DNA of 38,462 nucleotides from JAMLIN01 sp041676645 (GTDB taxonomy: Bacteria; Pseudomonadota; Gammaproteobacteria; Burkholderiales; Burkholderiaceae_E), in NCBI GenBank assembly GCA_041676645.1, contig JBAYRO010000028.1, positions 1-38,462 of the forward strand, read 5' to 3'. Positions 18,377 through 26,087 of this stretch are shown in pieces. Position numbers and translations under genes: made by a program. The notes under the pieces were generated by a model, which saw only the letters and a program-made list of their open reading frames with translations, was not told the DNA's origin and did no database searches. Within the stretch, counting starts at the first letter, position 1, and every line of letters begins with the position of its first letter.

Positions 18377-19918
18377 TCATGTCGTGCCCGCTTTTTCTCT
18401 AAGGATTCTCTTCAGGATCTTGCCTGTCGGGCTCTTGGGCAGTTCATCGACGATATCGACCCGCGCCGGCACCTTGTAGGCGGCAATGTTGTCGCGACAA
18501 TACGCGACGACACCCTCGGCCGACAAGCGCTCGCCCGCCTTCGCGACGACCGCCGCCGCGACCTCCTCGCCCTTCTCGGGATGCGGCAGGCCGTAGACCG
18601 CGACCTCCTGGACCTGGGGAATCTGGTAGAGGTACTTCTCGACCTCGGCGGGCCAGACCTTGAATCCCGACACATTGATCATGTCCTTGACCCGGTCGAC
18701 GATGTAGACGTAGCCCTCCTCGTCCATGCGGCCGACGTCGCCCGAGTGCAGCCAACCGCTGCGCAGGGCGCGCTCGGTGTCCTCGGGCCGGTTCCAGTAG
18801 GCCTTCATCACGCCGGGGCCGCGGATCGCGATCTCGCCCCACTCGCCGCGCGGCAACTCCCTGTCGTCGTCGTCGAGAATCGCCAGCTCGAAGCCCTCGA
18901 CGGCGCGCCCGACCGAACCGAACCGGTGCTCGACGCGATCGTTGTAGCAGGCGAAGGGCGAGCACTCGGTCAGGCCGTAGCCTTCGTAGACGCGCCGCCC
19001 GAAGCGCTCGAACCACTGGCGCGACACCTGCTCGGGCATCGTCGCCGCGGCCGACATCTCGAAACGGATCGAGGACAGGTCGTAGGGCGAGAGATCCATC
19101 GACAGCAGCCCGATGAAGATCGTCGGCACGCCGAAGAACATCGTGATCCGGTCGCGGCCGATGGCGGTGAGCACCTCGTCGGGCACGAAGCGGCGAAACA
19201 GCGACACCGTGGCGCCATTGAGCACCGCGGCGTTGAGGATGAAATTCTGCCCGTAGACGTGGAACAGCGGCAGGAAGGTGGCGAGGCGGTCGTCCGGCCG
19301 ATAGCCGGCGTACTTTGCCGCGCTGGCGATGTTCGATGCGATGTTCGCCTGCGTCAGCGTCACGCCCTTCGGAAAACCGGTGGTGCCGGACGAATAGAGC
19401 AGCGCCGCCGGATCGTCGGGTTCGCGCGACACCGGCTCGAAGTCGGTGGGCTGGCCACGCATCCAGTCGGCGAGGCTCGCCGGGACGGCGCCGCCCGCCC
19501 CGGCCGCCGCGCCGCCCGCGGCATCCCCGGCCGGCGCATCGACCAGCACCGTGTGTTCGAGCGCCGGACAAGCCGCCGCCGGTACGAAGCCGACGAGCTC
19601 GGCGGTCGTGAACACGATCCGGGCGCCGGAATCCTGCAGCAGGTACTCGACCTCGGCGGTACGAAACGCCGAGCTGATCGACACCGGGACCGCGCCGAGC
19701 CGCTGGGCGGCGTAGTAGGCGACGGCGAACTCGGGGACGTTCGGCAGGAACAGGGCGACGCGGTCGCCCGCCACGATGCCGCGTGCCGCCATCGCATGGG
19801 CGAGTTGCGACGAACGGGCGTCGAGCTCGCCGTAGCCGAGCGCGGTGCCTTCGAACAGGATGGCCGGATGTCCGGGTGTCGACACGGCCCGGTTCCTCAG
19901 CGCGCTGGCGATGTTCAT
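18377..19918 (-). CDS. Acyl/aryl-CoA ligase (ANL superfamily)
   Basis: A 513-residue class I adenylate-forming enzyme, which joins a carboxylic acid to CoA through an acyl-AMP. The P-loop LLYSSGTTGFPKG (163-175), the A5 motif YGLTE, the hinge region SGDVGRMDEEGY..DRVKDMINVSG and catalytic-lysine motif PKSPTGKILKR near the C-terminus are all present. The last is intact, so the enzyme should be active. It resembles 4-coumarate/fatty-acid CoA ligases. The exact substrate is not readable. The ATG at 19918 has GAGGAG upstream, and the longer frame starting at 19969 would run through the promoter and operator. It is the first gene of a probable operon with the Liv-type importer and lies opposite a MarR regulator. 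Confidence 0.9.
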   Translation of the reverse strand: MNIASALRNRAVSTPGHPAILFEGTALGYGELDARSSQLAHAMAARGIVAGDRVALFLPNVPEFAVAYYAAQRLGAVPVSISSAFRTAEVEYLLQDSGARIVFTTAELVGFVPAAACPALEHTVLVDAPAGDAAGGAAAGAGGAVPASLADWMRGQPTDFEPVSREPDDPAALLYSSGTTGFPKGVTLTQANIASNIASAAKYAGYRPDDRLATFLPLFHVYGQNFILNAAVLNGATVSLFRRFVPDEVLTAIGRDRITMFFGVPTIFIGLLSMDLSPYDLSSIRFEMSAAATMPEQVSRQWFERFGRRVYEGYGLTECSPFACYNDRVEHRFGSVGRAVEGFELAILDDDDRELPRGEWGEIAIRGPGVMKAYWNRPEDTERALRSGWLHSGDVGRMDEEGYVYIVDRVKDMINVSGFKVWPAEVEKYLYQIPQVQEVAVYGLPHPEKGEEVAAAVVAKAGERLSAEGVVAYCRDNIAAYKVPARVDIVDELPKSPTGKILKRILREKAGTT

Positions 19919-19920
19919 CT

Positions 19921-19948
19921 TTGCTCCTCGATTGCTATGCGTTATAAC
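19921..19948 (+). promoter_or_regulatory. Candidate marR promoter (leaderless transcript)
   Basis: TTGCTC (19921-19926), a 16-base spacer, then TATAAC (19943-19948). The start would fall at about 19955-19956, the A of the marR ATG, and no ribosome-binding site precedes that ATG. A leaderless mRNA is therefore plausible. Confidence 0.45.
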
Positions 19949-19953
19949 AATCG
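19929..19953. promoter_or_regulatory. MarR operator palindrome
   Basis: A 25-bp imperfect palindrome of the form CGATTGnTATnnnnnATAnCAATCG, with 9 of 10 bases complementary in each arm. This is the size and AT-rich style of MarR-family operators. It fills most of the 37-bp gap between the ligase and the marR gene and covers both candidate -10 boxes, so one dimer could repress both genes. Confidence 0.75.
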
Positions 19954-19969
19954 TCATGGCAATCCGCAA
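19941..19969 (-). promoter_or_regulatory. Candidate promoter of the CoA-ligase/liv operon
   Basis: On the minus strand TTGCGG (19969-19964), a 17-base spacer, then TATAAC (19946-19941). The -10 uses the self-complementary GTTATAAC (19941-19948) also used by the opposite promoter. The start would be near 19934, leaving a short leader with GAGGAG before the ligase ATG. Confidence 0.5.
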
Positions 19970-20483
19970 GCCTGCAGCGCAGCATCCACCGATCGACCAC
20001 GGCGTACTCGCCGGCTCGATCGGCTATCGGCTGCATCTCGCGGACCTGGTGAACATGCAGGGGATCGGGCGCGCCCTGGCGGGCACCGGCGTGACCGCCG
20101 CGCGCTTCACCGCCCTCGAGCTGATCGCCAGCAATCCCGGCATCAAGCCGGCCAGCCTGGCCACGGCCATGATGGTCGAGCGCTCTAACCTCGTCGGGCT
20201 GGTCCGCTTCCTGTCGCAGCAGGGCTGGGTCCGTTCGGTCGCCGGCTCGAACCGACGGGAGAAGTCGCTCGAGGCCACCGAGGCCGGCAGGAACATGCTG
20301 CGCGAGCTGCAACGCCGCCTCGCCCGGCACGAGGCCGCATTGTCGGCGTCGCTGTCGGCGGCCGAGCGCGAGATGTTGTCGCGGCTGCTCGAGCGGGTCG
20401 CGGGAAGCTTCGCCGCGGCTCAGCCGGCTCCGGCGCCGGCCAGGCCCGCCCGGGTTTCGCCCGCCGCTGGCCCGGGCTTGTAG
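19956..20483 (+). CDS. MarR-family transcriptional regulator
   Basis: 175 residues with a winged helix-turn-helix core. The recognition region is near IKPASLATAMMVERSNLVGLV and the wing near VAGSNRREKSLEATEAG, followed by a long C-terminal dimerisation helix (about 110-145). The Pro/Ala-rich last 20 residues look unstructured. MarR proteins usually repress an adjacent divergent operon and release DNA on binding a phenolic or acyl-CoA ligand. The gene faces the CoA ligase across the operator. The ATG at 19956 was chosen as the start, because the longer frame begins inside the ligase gene. The 3' end overlaps the opposite lytic-transglycosylase gene by 64 bp. Confidence 0.88.
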   Translation: MAIRKPAAQHPPIDHGVLAGSIGYRLHLADLVNMQGIGRALAGTGVTAARFTALELIASNPGIKPASLATAMMVERSNLVGLVRFLSQQGWVRSVAGSNRREKSLEATEAGRNMLRELQRRLARHEAALSASLSAAEREMLSRLLERVAGSFAAAQPAPAPARPARVSPAAGPGL

Positions 20484-21115
20484 CGCCAGCGATCCCAGGC
20501 GCGGCGCACCGCCTGCGGATAGGTGGCGCGCCCGAGGCTGCCGTTGTAGCGGCCCAGGGCGCGGAACAGGTCGCCGCGCTCGATGTCGAGGTAGTGGCGC
20601 AGGATGGTGCAGCCGTAACGCAGGTTGGTATGCATCTCGAACAGGCGCGATTCGTCGCCGTCGCCGATGAGGCGCGCCCAGAAGGGCATGATCTGCATCA
20701 GGCCGCGAGCGCCCGCCGAGGACACCGCGTACTGGCGGAAATTGCTCTCGACCTGGATCAGGCCCAGGACCAGCGCCGGATCGAGCCCGGCCCGCTGCGC
20801 CTCGTAGCGCACCGCCTCGAGGAACTCGATGCGCAGGATTTCATCGGGGATCCAGCGACGCGGCAGCCGCGCCGCCATCTGGGCGAGCCAGTCGTCGCGG
20901 TGCGCCTCGGAATCATAGGATGCCGGCAGGCCGATGCCGCCGGCGAGCGATGCCGACATGGCGCTGCGCACCGAATCGGCCAGCGGTTCGTAGCGCTGCT
21001 GGCTTGCGAGCGCCGGTGCGCCGACCGACAGGCAGACGGCCAGGGCCAGCGCACCGAGGGCGGCGCTCGGGCGGTTCGGCGACATGGGCGGATGCGCAGG
21101 GCGGTCGGATCTCAT
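20420..21115 (-). CDS. Soluble lytic murein transglycosylase-like protein
   Basis: 231 residues. A signal peptide (hydrophobic segment about 18-36, cleavage near ALA-SQQ) is followed by an SLT (Slt70-type) domain from about residue 95. The catalytic Glu is probably Glu123 in IQVESNF, followed by the family motifs SSAGARGLMQIMP and GRYNGSLG (the AYNxG-type motif, here with R). It would cleave the MurNAc-GlcNAc bond of peptidoglycan in the periplasm, making anhydro-muropeptides. It lies 110 bp behind proS on the same strand and may be co-transcribed. The longer frame to 21982 only mirrors proS. A later ATG at 21085 is possible but lacks a ribosome-binding site. Confidence 0.88.
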   Translation of the reverse strand: MRSDRPAHPPMSPNRPSAALGALALAVCLSVGAPALASQQRYEPLADSVRSAMSASLAGGIGLPASYDSEAHRDDWLAQMAARLPRRWIPDEILRIEFLEAVRYEAQRAGLDPALVLGLIQVESNFRQYAVSSAGARGLMQIMPFWARLIGDGDESRLFEMHTNLRYGCTILRHYLDIERGDLFRALGRYNGSLGRATYPQAVRRAWDRWRYKPGPAAGETRAGLAGAGAG

Positions 21116-21225
21116 CACCCCGACTAAGTAGCACGGCGCCACAGCGCCAGCCATCGCCCGGATGGCCGACGGGACGAACGGTGGAATCGGGCCGACGAAA
21201 ACCCGCCGGGCGCCGCCTGCCGGCC

Positions 21226-22977
21226 TCAGCCGCGCAGCGTGGCCACCAGTTCGGCGACAACCGCCTCGACCGCGACCGGGCGCATGCCCAGCCCCCGGCG
21301 CTCGACGAGCTCGACGGCGCCGTCGGCAAGCCCGCGGTCGCCGACGTTGATGCGCCAGGGCACGCCGACCAGTTCCCATTCGGCGAACATCACGCCGGGA
21401 CGTTCGCCGCGGTCGTCGAGGATCACGTCGACGCCGGCGGCGGCCAGTTCGTCGTGGATGCGCGTCGCGGTATCGCGCACGGCTTCCGAGCGGGCCCAGC
21501 CGAGCGGACAGACGACCACCTCGAAGGGGGCGATCGGCGCCGGCCACACGATGCCGCGCTCGTCGTGGTTCTGCTCGATGGCCGCGCCGAGCAGGCGGGT
21601 CACGCCGATCCCGTAGCAACCCATCTCGAACGGCTTGGCGCGGCCGTCCTCGTCGACGAAGGTCGCCTCCATGGCCGCGGAATAGACCGTGCCCAGGTAG
21701 AAGACATGGCCGACCTCGATGCCGCGCTGGATGGCGAGCAGGCCGCGCCCGTCCGGCGAGGGGTCGCCTTCGCGGACATTGCGGATGTCGGCGATGCGCA
21801 CCGGGCCGTCCTCGCCCTCGGGCGCCGGCTCGGGCAGGTCGCGCCCCCAGTTGGCGCCGGTGTAGTGATGGCCGTCCGCATTGGCACCGCAGACGAAGTC
21901 GCTCATGATCGCGACGCTGCGATCGACCACGATGCGCACCGGGCGCGCCGTGGCGATCGGGCCGAGGTAGCCCGGCGAGCAAGCGAAGTGCTCGAGGATC
22001 TCGGCCTCGGTCGCGAAGCGAAAGCCCTGCAGGCCCGCGACCTTCCCGGCCTTGACTTCATTGAGGTCATGGTCGCCACGGACCAGCAGCAACCAGATCG
22101 TGGCGGGCGCGTCCTCGTGATCGACCGCCAGCACCAGCGACTTGATCGTGCGCTCGAGCGGCAGGCCGAGGAACCGGGCGACATCCTCGCAGCGCGCCTG
22201 GCCCGGGGTCGGGGTCTTCTCGAGCGGCCGGGCGGGCGCCGCGCGCGAGCCCGTCGGCGCCACCGCCTCGGCCAGCTCGACATTGGCGGCGTAGTCGGAG
22301 TCCGGGCACCAGGCGATCGCATCCTCGCCGGTATCCGCGATCACCTGGAACTCGTGGCTCGCCGAGCCGCCGATCGCGCCGGTATCGGCGGCCACCGCCC
22401 GGAACTGCAGGCCCATGCGCTCGAAGATGCGGACGTAGGCATCGAACATGCGCTGGTAGCTCGCCATCGCGCCATCGTGGTCGCGGTCGAAGGAATAGGC
22501 GTCCTTCATGGTGAACTCGCGCCCGCGCATGATGCCGAAGCGCGGCCGCCGCTCGTCGCGGAACTTGGTCTGGATGTGATAGAAGTTCTTGGGCAACTGC
22601 CGGTAGCTGCGCACTTCCTGGCGCGCCACGTCGGTGACCACTTCCTCGGATGTGGGCTGGATGACGAAGTCGCGCTGGTGGCGATCGCGCAGGCGCAGCA
22701 GCTCGGGTCCGTACTTGTCCCAGCGCCCCGATTCCTGCCAGAGCTCGGCGGGCTGGACCACCGGCATCAGGAGCTCGATCGCGCCGGCCCGGTTCATCTC
22801 CTCGCGGATGATCGCCTCGATGCGGCGGATCGTGCGCAGGCCCAGCGGCATGTAGGTATAGATGCCACCCGCCAGGCGCCGGACCATGCCGGTGCGTGCC
22901 ATCAGGCGATGACTGGTGACCTCCGCGTCGGCGGGAGCCTCCTTGAGGGTGAAGAGATGGAACTCGGAGGCTTTCAT
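21226..22977 (-). CDS. proS: Prolyl-tRNA synthetase (bacterial type, with editing domain)
   Basis: 583 residues, class II aminoacyl-tRNA synthetase charging tRNA-Pro. The N-terminus (MKASEFHLFTLKEAPADAEV) matches the E. coli-type start. The catalytic core has QPTSEE (107-112) and motif 2 around FRDERRPRFG (139-148). An inserted YbaK-like editing domain (about 225-380) removes mischarged alanine. Motif 3 is in GCYGIGVTRLLGA, and the anticodon-binding domain is at the C-terminus. The frame is open to 23157, but that extension would cross the rppH gene. A start at 23022 is possible. It is divergent from rppH with a 69-bp gap. Confidence 0.97.
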   Translation of the reverse strand: MKASEFHLFTLKEAPADAEVTSHRLMARTGMVRRLAGGIYTYMPLGLRTIRRIEAIIREEMNRAGAIELLMPVVQPAELWQESGRWDKYGPELLRLRDRHQRDFVIQPTSEEVVTDVARQEVRSYRQLPKNFYHIQTKFRDERRPRFGIMRGREFTMKDAYSFDRDHDGAMASYQRMFDAYVRIFERMGLQFRAVAADTGAIGGSASHEFQVIADTGEDAIAWCPDSDYAANVELAEAVAPTGSRAAPARPLEKTPTPGQARCEDVARFLGLPLERTIKSLVLAVDHEDAPATIWLLLVRGDHDLNEVKAGKVAGLQGFRFATEAEILEHFACSPGYLGPIATARPVRIVVDRSVAIMSDFVCGANADGHHYTGANWGRDLPEPAPEGEDGPVRIADIRNVREGDPSPDGRGLLAIQRGIEVGHVFYLGTVYSAAMEATFVDEDGRAKPFEMGCYGIGVTRLLGAAIEQNHDERGIVWPAPIAPFEVVVCPLGWARSEAVRDTATRIHDELAAAGVDVILDDRGERPGVMFAEWELVGVPWRINVGDRGLADGAVELVERRGLGMRPVAVEAVVAELVATLRG

Positions 22978-23007
22978 GGACAGGGCGCTCTGATCGGAGG
23001 CGGTCGA

Positions 23008-23013
23008 TATAAT
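23008..23013 (+). promoter_or_regulatory. Candidate -10 box for rppH
   Basis: A perfect TATAAT lies in the proS-rppH gap, 33 bases before the rppH ATG, and would start transcription near 23020. No good -35 is visible at 16-18 bases upstream, so an activator or non-consensus contact would be needed. Confidence 0.45.
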
Positions 23014-23046
23014 CGTCCTCATTCTAAGGGATCGAGGGGTGCAGCC

Positions 23047-23604
23047 ATGCTGGATCGCGACGGCTACCGCCCCAACGTCGGCATCGTTCTCGTCAACCAG
23101 CGGAACGAGGTTTTCTGGGGCAAGCGGGCACGCGAGCATTCCTGGCAGTTTCCCCAAGGGGGAATCAAGCGCGGCGAATCACCTGAGCAGGCGATGTACC
23201 GCGAACTCCACGAGGAAGTCGGACTGCTGCGTGAACATGTGCGGATCATCGGTCGTACCCGCGACTGGCTGCGCTACGACGTCCCGACCCACTGGGTCCG
23301 GCGCGAATGGCGGGGCCACTACCGCGGCCAGAAGCAGATCTGGTTTCTGCTGCGTCTGGTAGGCCGGGACACGGACATCGACCTGCGTGCGACGCCGCAC
23401 CCGGAATTCGATGCCTGGCGTTGGCATGACTACTGGATCCCGCTCGAATCGGTGATCGATTTCAAGCGGGAGGTCTATCGACTGGCGCTCGACGAGCTGG
23501 CCCAGCTGATGGCGCGACGGCCGGGTCGGCACCGGGCCCGCCGCGACCGAGCCAGGGTGTCGATGAACGACCCGGCCGCCGGCGCCGAGGAGGCCGGGAC
23601 ATGA
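23047..23604 (+). CDS. rppH: RNA pyrophosphohydrolase RppH (Nudix)
   Basis: 185 residues. It removes pyrophosphate from 5'-triphosphate RNA and so starts RNase E-dependent mRNA decay. It starts with MLDRDGYRPNVGIVLVN as in known RppH. The Nudix box runs from Gly38 to Leu60 (G-x5-E-x7-R-E-x2-E-E-x-G), with likely catalytic residues Glu53, Glu56 and Glu57. The FWGKR and SWQFPQGGI stretches are also typical. The C-terminal 30 residues are Arg-rich then Ala/Glu-rich and may bind RNA. The stop overlaps the next gene by 4 bp (ATGA). Confidence 0.95.
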   Translation: MLDRDGYRPNVGIVLVNQRNEVFWGKRAREHSWQFPQGGIKRGESPEQAMYRELHEEVGLLREHVRIIGRTRDWLRYDVPTHWVRREWRGHYRGQKQIWFLLRLVGRDTDIDLRATPHPEFDAWRWHDYWIPLESVIDFKREVYRLALDELAQLMARRPGRHRARRDRARVSMNDPAAGAEEAGT

Positions 23605-24182
23605 GCCGCGGCGCACGCTGCGCGTTCGCGCTCGCGCTCGGCTGCTTGCTGGCCGTCGGGCCCGGCCCCGATCCGGCGCTGGCCCGCGGGAGCGACGCGC
23701 TGCCCCTCGAGAGCGACGAGACGATCGGGCCGATCCGGATGATCGGACCCGACGAGGAAATCCCCGATCCGATCACGATGCCGGACGCCATTCCCCCGGT
23801 ATCCGGGCCCTCCGGCCTGGTCGCCTACGAACCCGAAGGCGCGGGCACCCGGCGCCACTGGCTCGATCGCCCGAGCATCGTGGTGGAAGCCCCGTACGTG
23901 CGCGCCACCGTGGTCGTCGAATCCTCCAGCGGCGCCCGGACGATTTCGCATGTCGGCTTCGATTGCGGCGAGAAGGCTCTCGCCCTGCTCGCCGTCGGTG
24001 GCCACGATGGCAACTGGCGCCCGCTCGACCCGGTCGAATGGCGTCCGGTCACCGCGGGGCCTCGGCGTACGCCCTACCTGACCGCAGTCTACGAGGCCGT
24101 CTGCGACGGAGGTGGGCCGACCCGCAGCGTCAACGGCATGGTCGAACGCCTCCGGAACCCCCACCGGATCACTCCCTACTGA
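23601..24182 (+). CDS. CNP1-like family secreted protein
   Basis: 193 residues with a signal peptide (hydrophobic segment about 8-25, cleavage near ALA-RGS). An acidic Pro-rich stretch follows, then a domain with two cysteines (FDCGEKALALLAVGG and YEAVCDGGG) that could form a disulphide. It resembles the CNP1-like family, which in Burkholderiales lies between rppH and proB. Function unknown. The ATG overlaps the rppH stop, with GGAGG 7 bases upstream, so it is probably co-translated. It ends 2 bp from the stop of the opposite 2-hydroxyacid dehydrogenase gene. Confidence 0.75.
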   Translation: MSRGARCAFALALGCLLAVGPGPDPALARGSDALPLESDETIGPIRMIGPDEEIPDPITMPDAIPPVSGPSGLVAYEPEGAGTRRHWLDRPSIVVEAPYVRATVVVESSSGARTISHVGFDCGEKALALLAVGGHDGNWRPLDPVEWRPVTAGPRRTPYLTAVYEAVCDGGGPTRSVNGMVERLRNPHRITPY

Positions 24183-24184
24183 TA

Positions 24185-25138
24185 TCAAGCCACCGGTGTG
24201 AGCAGCGGCCGGCCGGCGAGCCAGGCCTCGATATTGTCGAGCACCAGGCGACCCATCGCGCTGCGCGTCTCGTTGGTGCCGCTGGCGGCATGCGGCGCCA
24301 GCACGACGGTATCGAGTCCGAAGAGCGCCTCCGGCACCCGGGGTTCGTCGACGAACACATCGAGGCCGGCGCCGCCGAGCCGCCCCGCCACCAGGGCGTC
24401 GACGAGGGCTGGCTCGTCGACCACCGAGCCGCGCGCGATATTGACAAACACCCCTTGCGGGCCGAGCGCCTCGATCACGTCCCGGGAAATGATGCCGCGG
24501 GTTTCCGGGCCGCCCGGGCAGGCGGCGACCAGCACATCGGCCCAGGCCGCGAGATCGCGGGGATCGTCATGCAGGGGCCAGCTCACGCCTTCCTTGGCCC
24601 GCGGTCCGTGCCATGCGATGGAGCATCCGAAGGCCTCGCAGCGCTGGGCTATCGCCATGCCGATCCGGCCCAGTCCGACGATGCCGACCTTCTTGCGCGT
24701 CAGCGAAGTGGTCAGCGGCATCGGCCCCGACAGCCAGCGGCCTTCGCGGACATGGCGGTCGCCGACGACGATCCGGCGCAAGCTCGCGAGCATCAGGGCC
24801 ATCGCCATGTCGGCGACATCCTCGGTGAGCACGTCGGGGGTGTTGGTCACCCGGATGCCGCGTTCGCGACAGGCATCGAGGTCGACCGCATCGACGCCGA
24901 CGCCGAAGCAGGCCACCAGGCGCAGCTTCGGCAAGGCCGCGATGGTGGCGGCATCGACGCCACGCGGACTGAAGGTGACCAGCACCTCGGCGCGATCGGC
25001 GACTTCGGCCAGCGATGCCTGCCCGGGCGCGCCCTTCCAGAGATTGCGGCAGTCGTAGCGCGCATGCAGTTCGTCCAGGGTCGGCTGGTGCAGCGGCGTG
25101 AGAATCGGGACCAGGGGACGGTCGTTGGCAGTACTCAT
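24185..25138 (-). CDS. NAD(P)-dependent D-2-hydroxyacid dehydrogenase
   Basis: 317 residues in the glyoxylate/hydroxypyruvate reductase group. The Rossmann motif is GLGRIG (155-160). The catalytic triad of the family is present: Arg236 (IARGS), Glu265 (VFVDEP) and His283 (APHAASGT). It would interconvert a 2-keto acid and a D-2-hydroxy acid in the cytoplasm, with glyoxylate or hydroxypyruvate as usual candidates. The start has GAGGA upstream. It lies 22 bp behind the FAH-family gene on the same strand, so the two are probably an operon. Confidence 0.9.
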   Translation of the reverse strand: MSTANDRPLVPILTPLHQPTLDELHARYDCRNLWKGAPGQASLAEVADRAEVLVTFSPRGVDAATIAALPKLRLVACFGVGVDAVDLDACRERGIRVTNTPDVLTEDVADMAMALMLASLRRIVVGDRHVREGRWLSGPMPLTTSLTRKKVGIVGLGRIGMAIAQRCEAFGCSIAWHGPRAKEGVSWPLHDDPRDLAAWADVLVAACPGGPETRGIISRDVIEALGPQGVFVNIARGSVVDEPALVDALVAGRLGGAGLDVFVDEPRVPEALFGLDTVVLAPHAASGTNETRSAMGRLVLDNIEAWLAGRPLLTPVA

Positions 25139-25160
25139 GGTTTTCCTCGAATCATGGTTC

Positions 25161-26015
25161 TCAGCTTGCGCGACGATAGCGCACGACCTTCTGGCGCTGC
25201 TCGCCGAGCCCGGCGATGCCCAGGCTCATGACGTCGCCGGCCTTGAGAAAGCGCGGGGGCTTGCGCCCGGAACCCACGCCGGGCGGGGTACCGGTGGTGA
25301 TGATGTCGCCCGGCTCCAGGGTGAGGAAGCGGCTGACATAGGACACCAGCTCCGCGCAGTCGAAGATCATGGTGCGCGTGCTGCCGCGCTGCATCGGCTC
25401 GTCGTTGAGATCGAGCCAGAGCCCCAGCGCCTGCGGGTCGGGAATCTCGTCGCGGGTCACCAGCCAGGGACCGACCGGGCCGAAGGTGTCGCAGCCCTTG
25501 CCCTTGTCCCAGCTGCCGCCGCGCTCGAGCTGGAACTCGCGTTCGGACACGTCGTTGACGACGGTGTAGCCGGCGACATGCTCGAGCGCTCCCTTGCGCG
25601 GCACGTTGCGCGCGATCGAACCGATCACGATGCCGAGCTCGACCTCCCAGTCGCCCTTGCTCGAGCCGCGCGGCAGCATCACGTCGTCGTCCGGACCCTG
25701 GATGCAGCTGATCGCCTTGGTGAACACGATCGGTTCGGCCGGGATCGGCATGCCGGTCTCGGCGGCATGGTCGGCATAGTTGAGCCCGATGCCGAGGAAC
25801 TTGCGGGTGCCCTTGAACGGCACGCCGAAGCGGGGGCGACCGCGAACCGCCGGCAGCCGCTGCGGATCGATCCTGGCGAGCCGCGCCAGCGTCTTCGGCG
25901 CGAGCGTCGACGCATCGATGTCGTCGATCACCGCGGCGAGGCTGCGCAGCTTGCCATCGCCATCGACCAGGCCGGGCTTCTCGCGGCCGGGCCTGCCATA
26001 ACGAACCAGTTTCAA
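25161..26015 (-). CDS. Fumarylacetoacetate hydrolase-family protein
   Basis: 284 residues. The FAH C-terminal fold shows the metal-binding set Glu124, Glu126 (DWEVELG) and Asp155 (VNDVSERE), and the family landmark FLGIGLNYADHAAE. Members split or isomerise C-C bonds of 2-keto or dienoate acids in aromatic and sugar-acid breakdown (fumarylpyruvate hydrolase, HpaG-type isomerase, oxaloacetate decarboxylase). The exact reaction cannot be read here. The start is a TTG with a strong GGAGGAG just upstream. No ATG occurs near the right N-terminus. The 22-bp gap to the hydroxyacid dehydrogenase suggests a shared pathway for keto acids. Confidence 0.88.
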   Translation of the reverse strand: MKLVRYGRPGREKPGLVDGDGKLRSLAAVIDDIDASTLAPKTLARLARIDPQRLPAVRGRPRFGVPFKGTRKFLGIGLNYADHAAETGMPIPAEPIVFTKAISCIQGPDDDVMLPRGSSKGDWEVELGIVIGSIARNVPRKGALEHVAGYTVVNDVSEREFQLERGGSWDKGKGCDTFGPVGPWLVTRDEIPDPQALGLWLDLNDEPMQRGSTRTMIFDCAELVSYVSRFLTLEPGDIITTGTPPGVGSGRKPPRFLKAGDVMSLGIAGLGEQRQKVVRYRRAS

Positions 26016-26087
26016 GGTCTCCTCCCGGAAATGAGGCCGGCGCGAAAGCCCCGGCGCCCGCCGTGCATCGGCGGACCAAGGCGCATT

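Noticed and set aside
18326..20188. 620-codon plus-strand frame opposite the CoA ligase
   Set aside because: It runs across the MarR operator and into marR in another frame. It is an antisense artefact.
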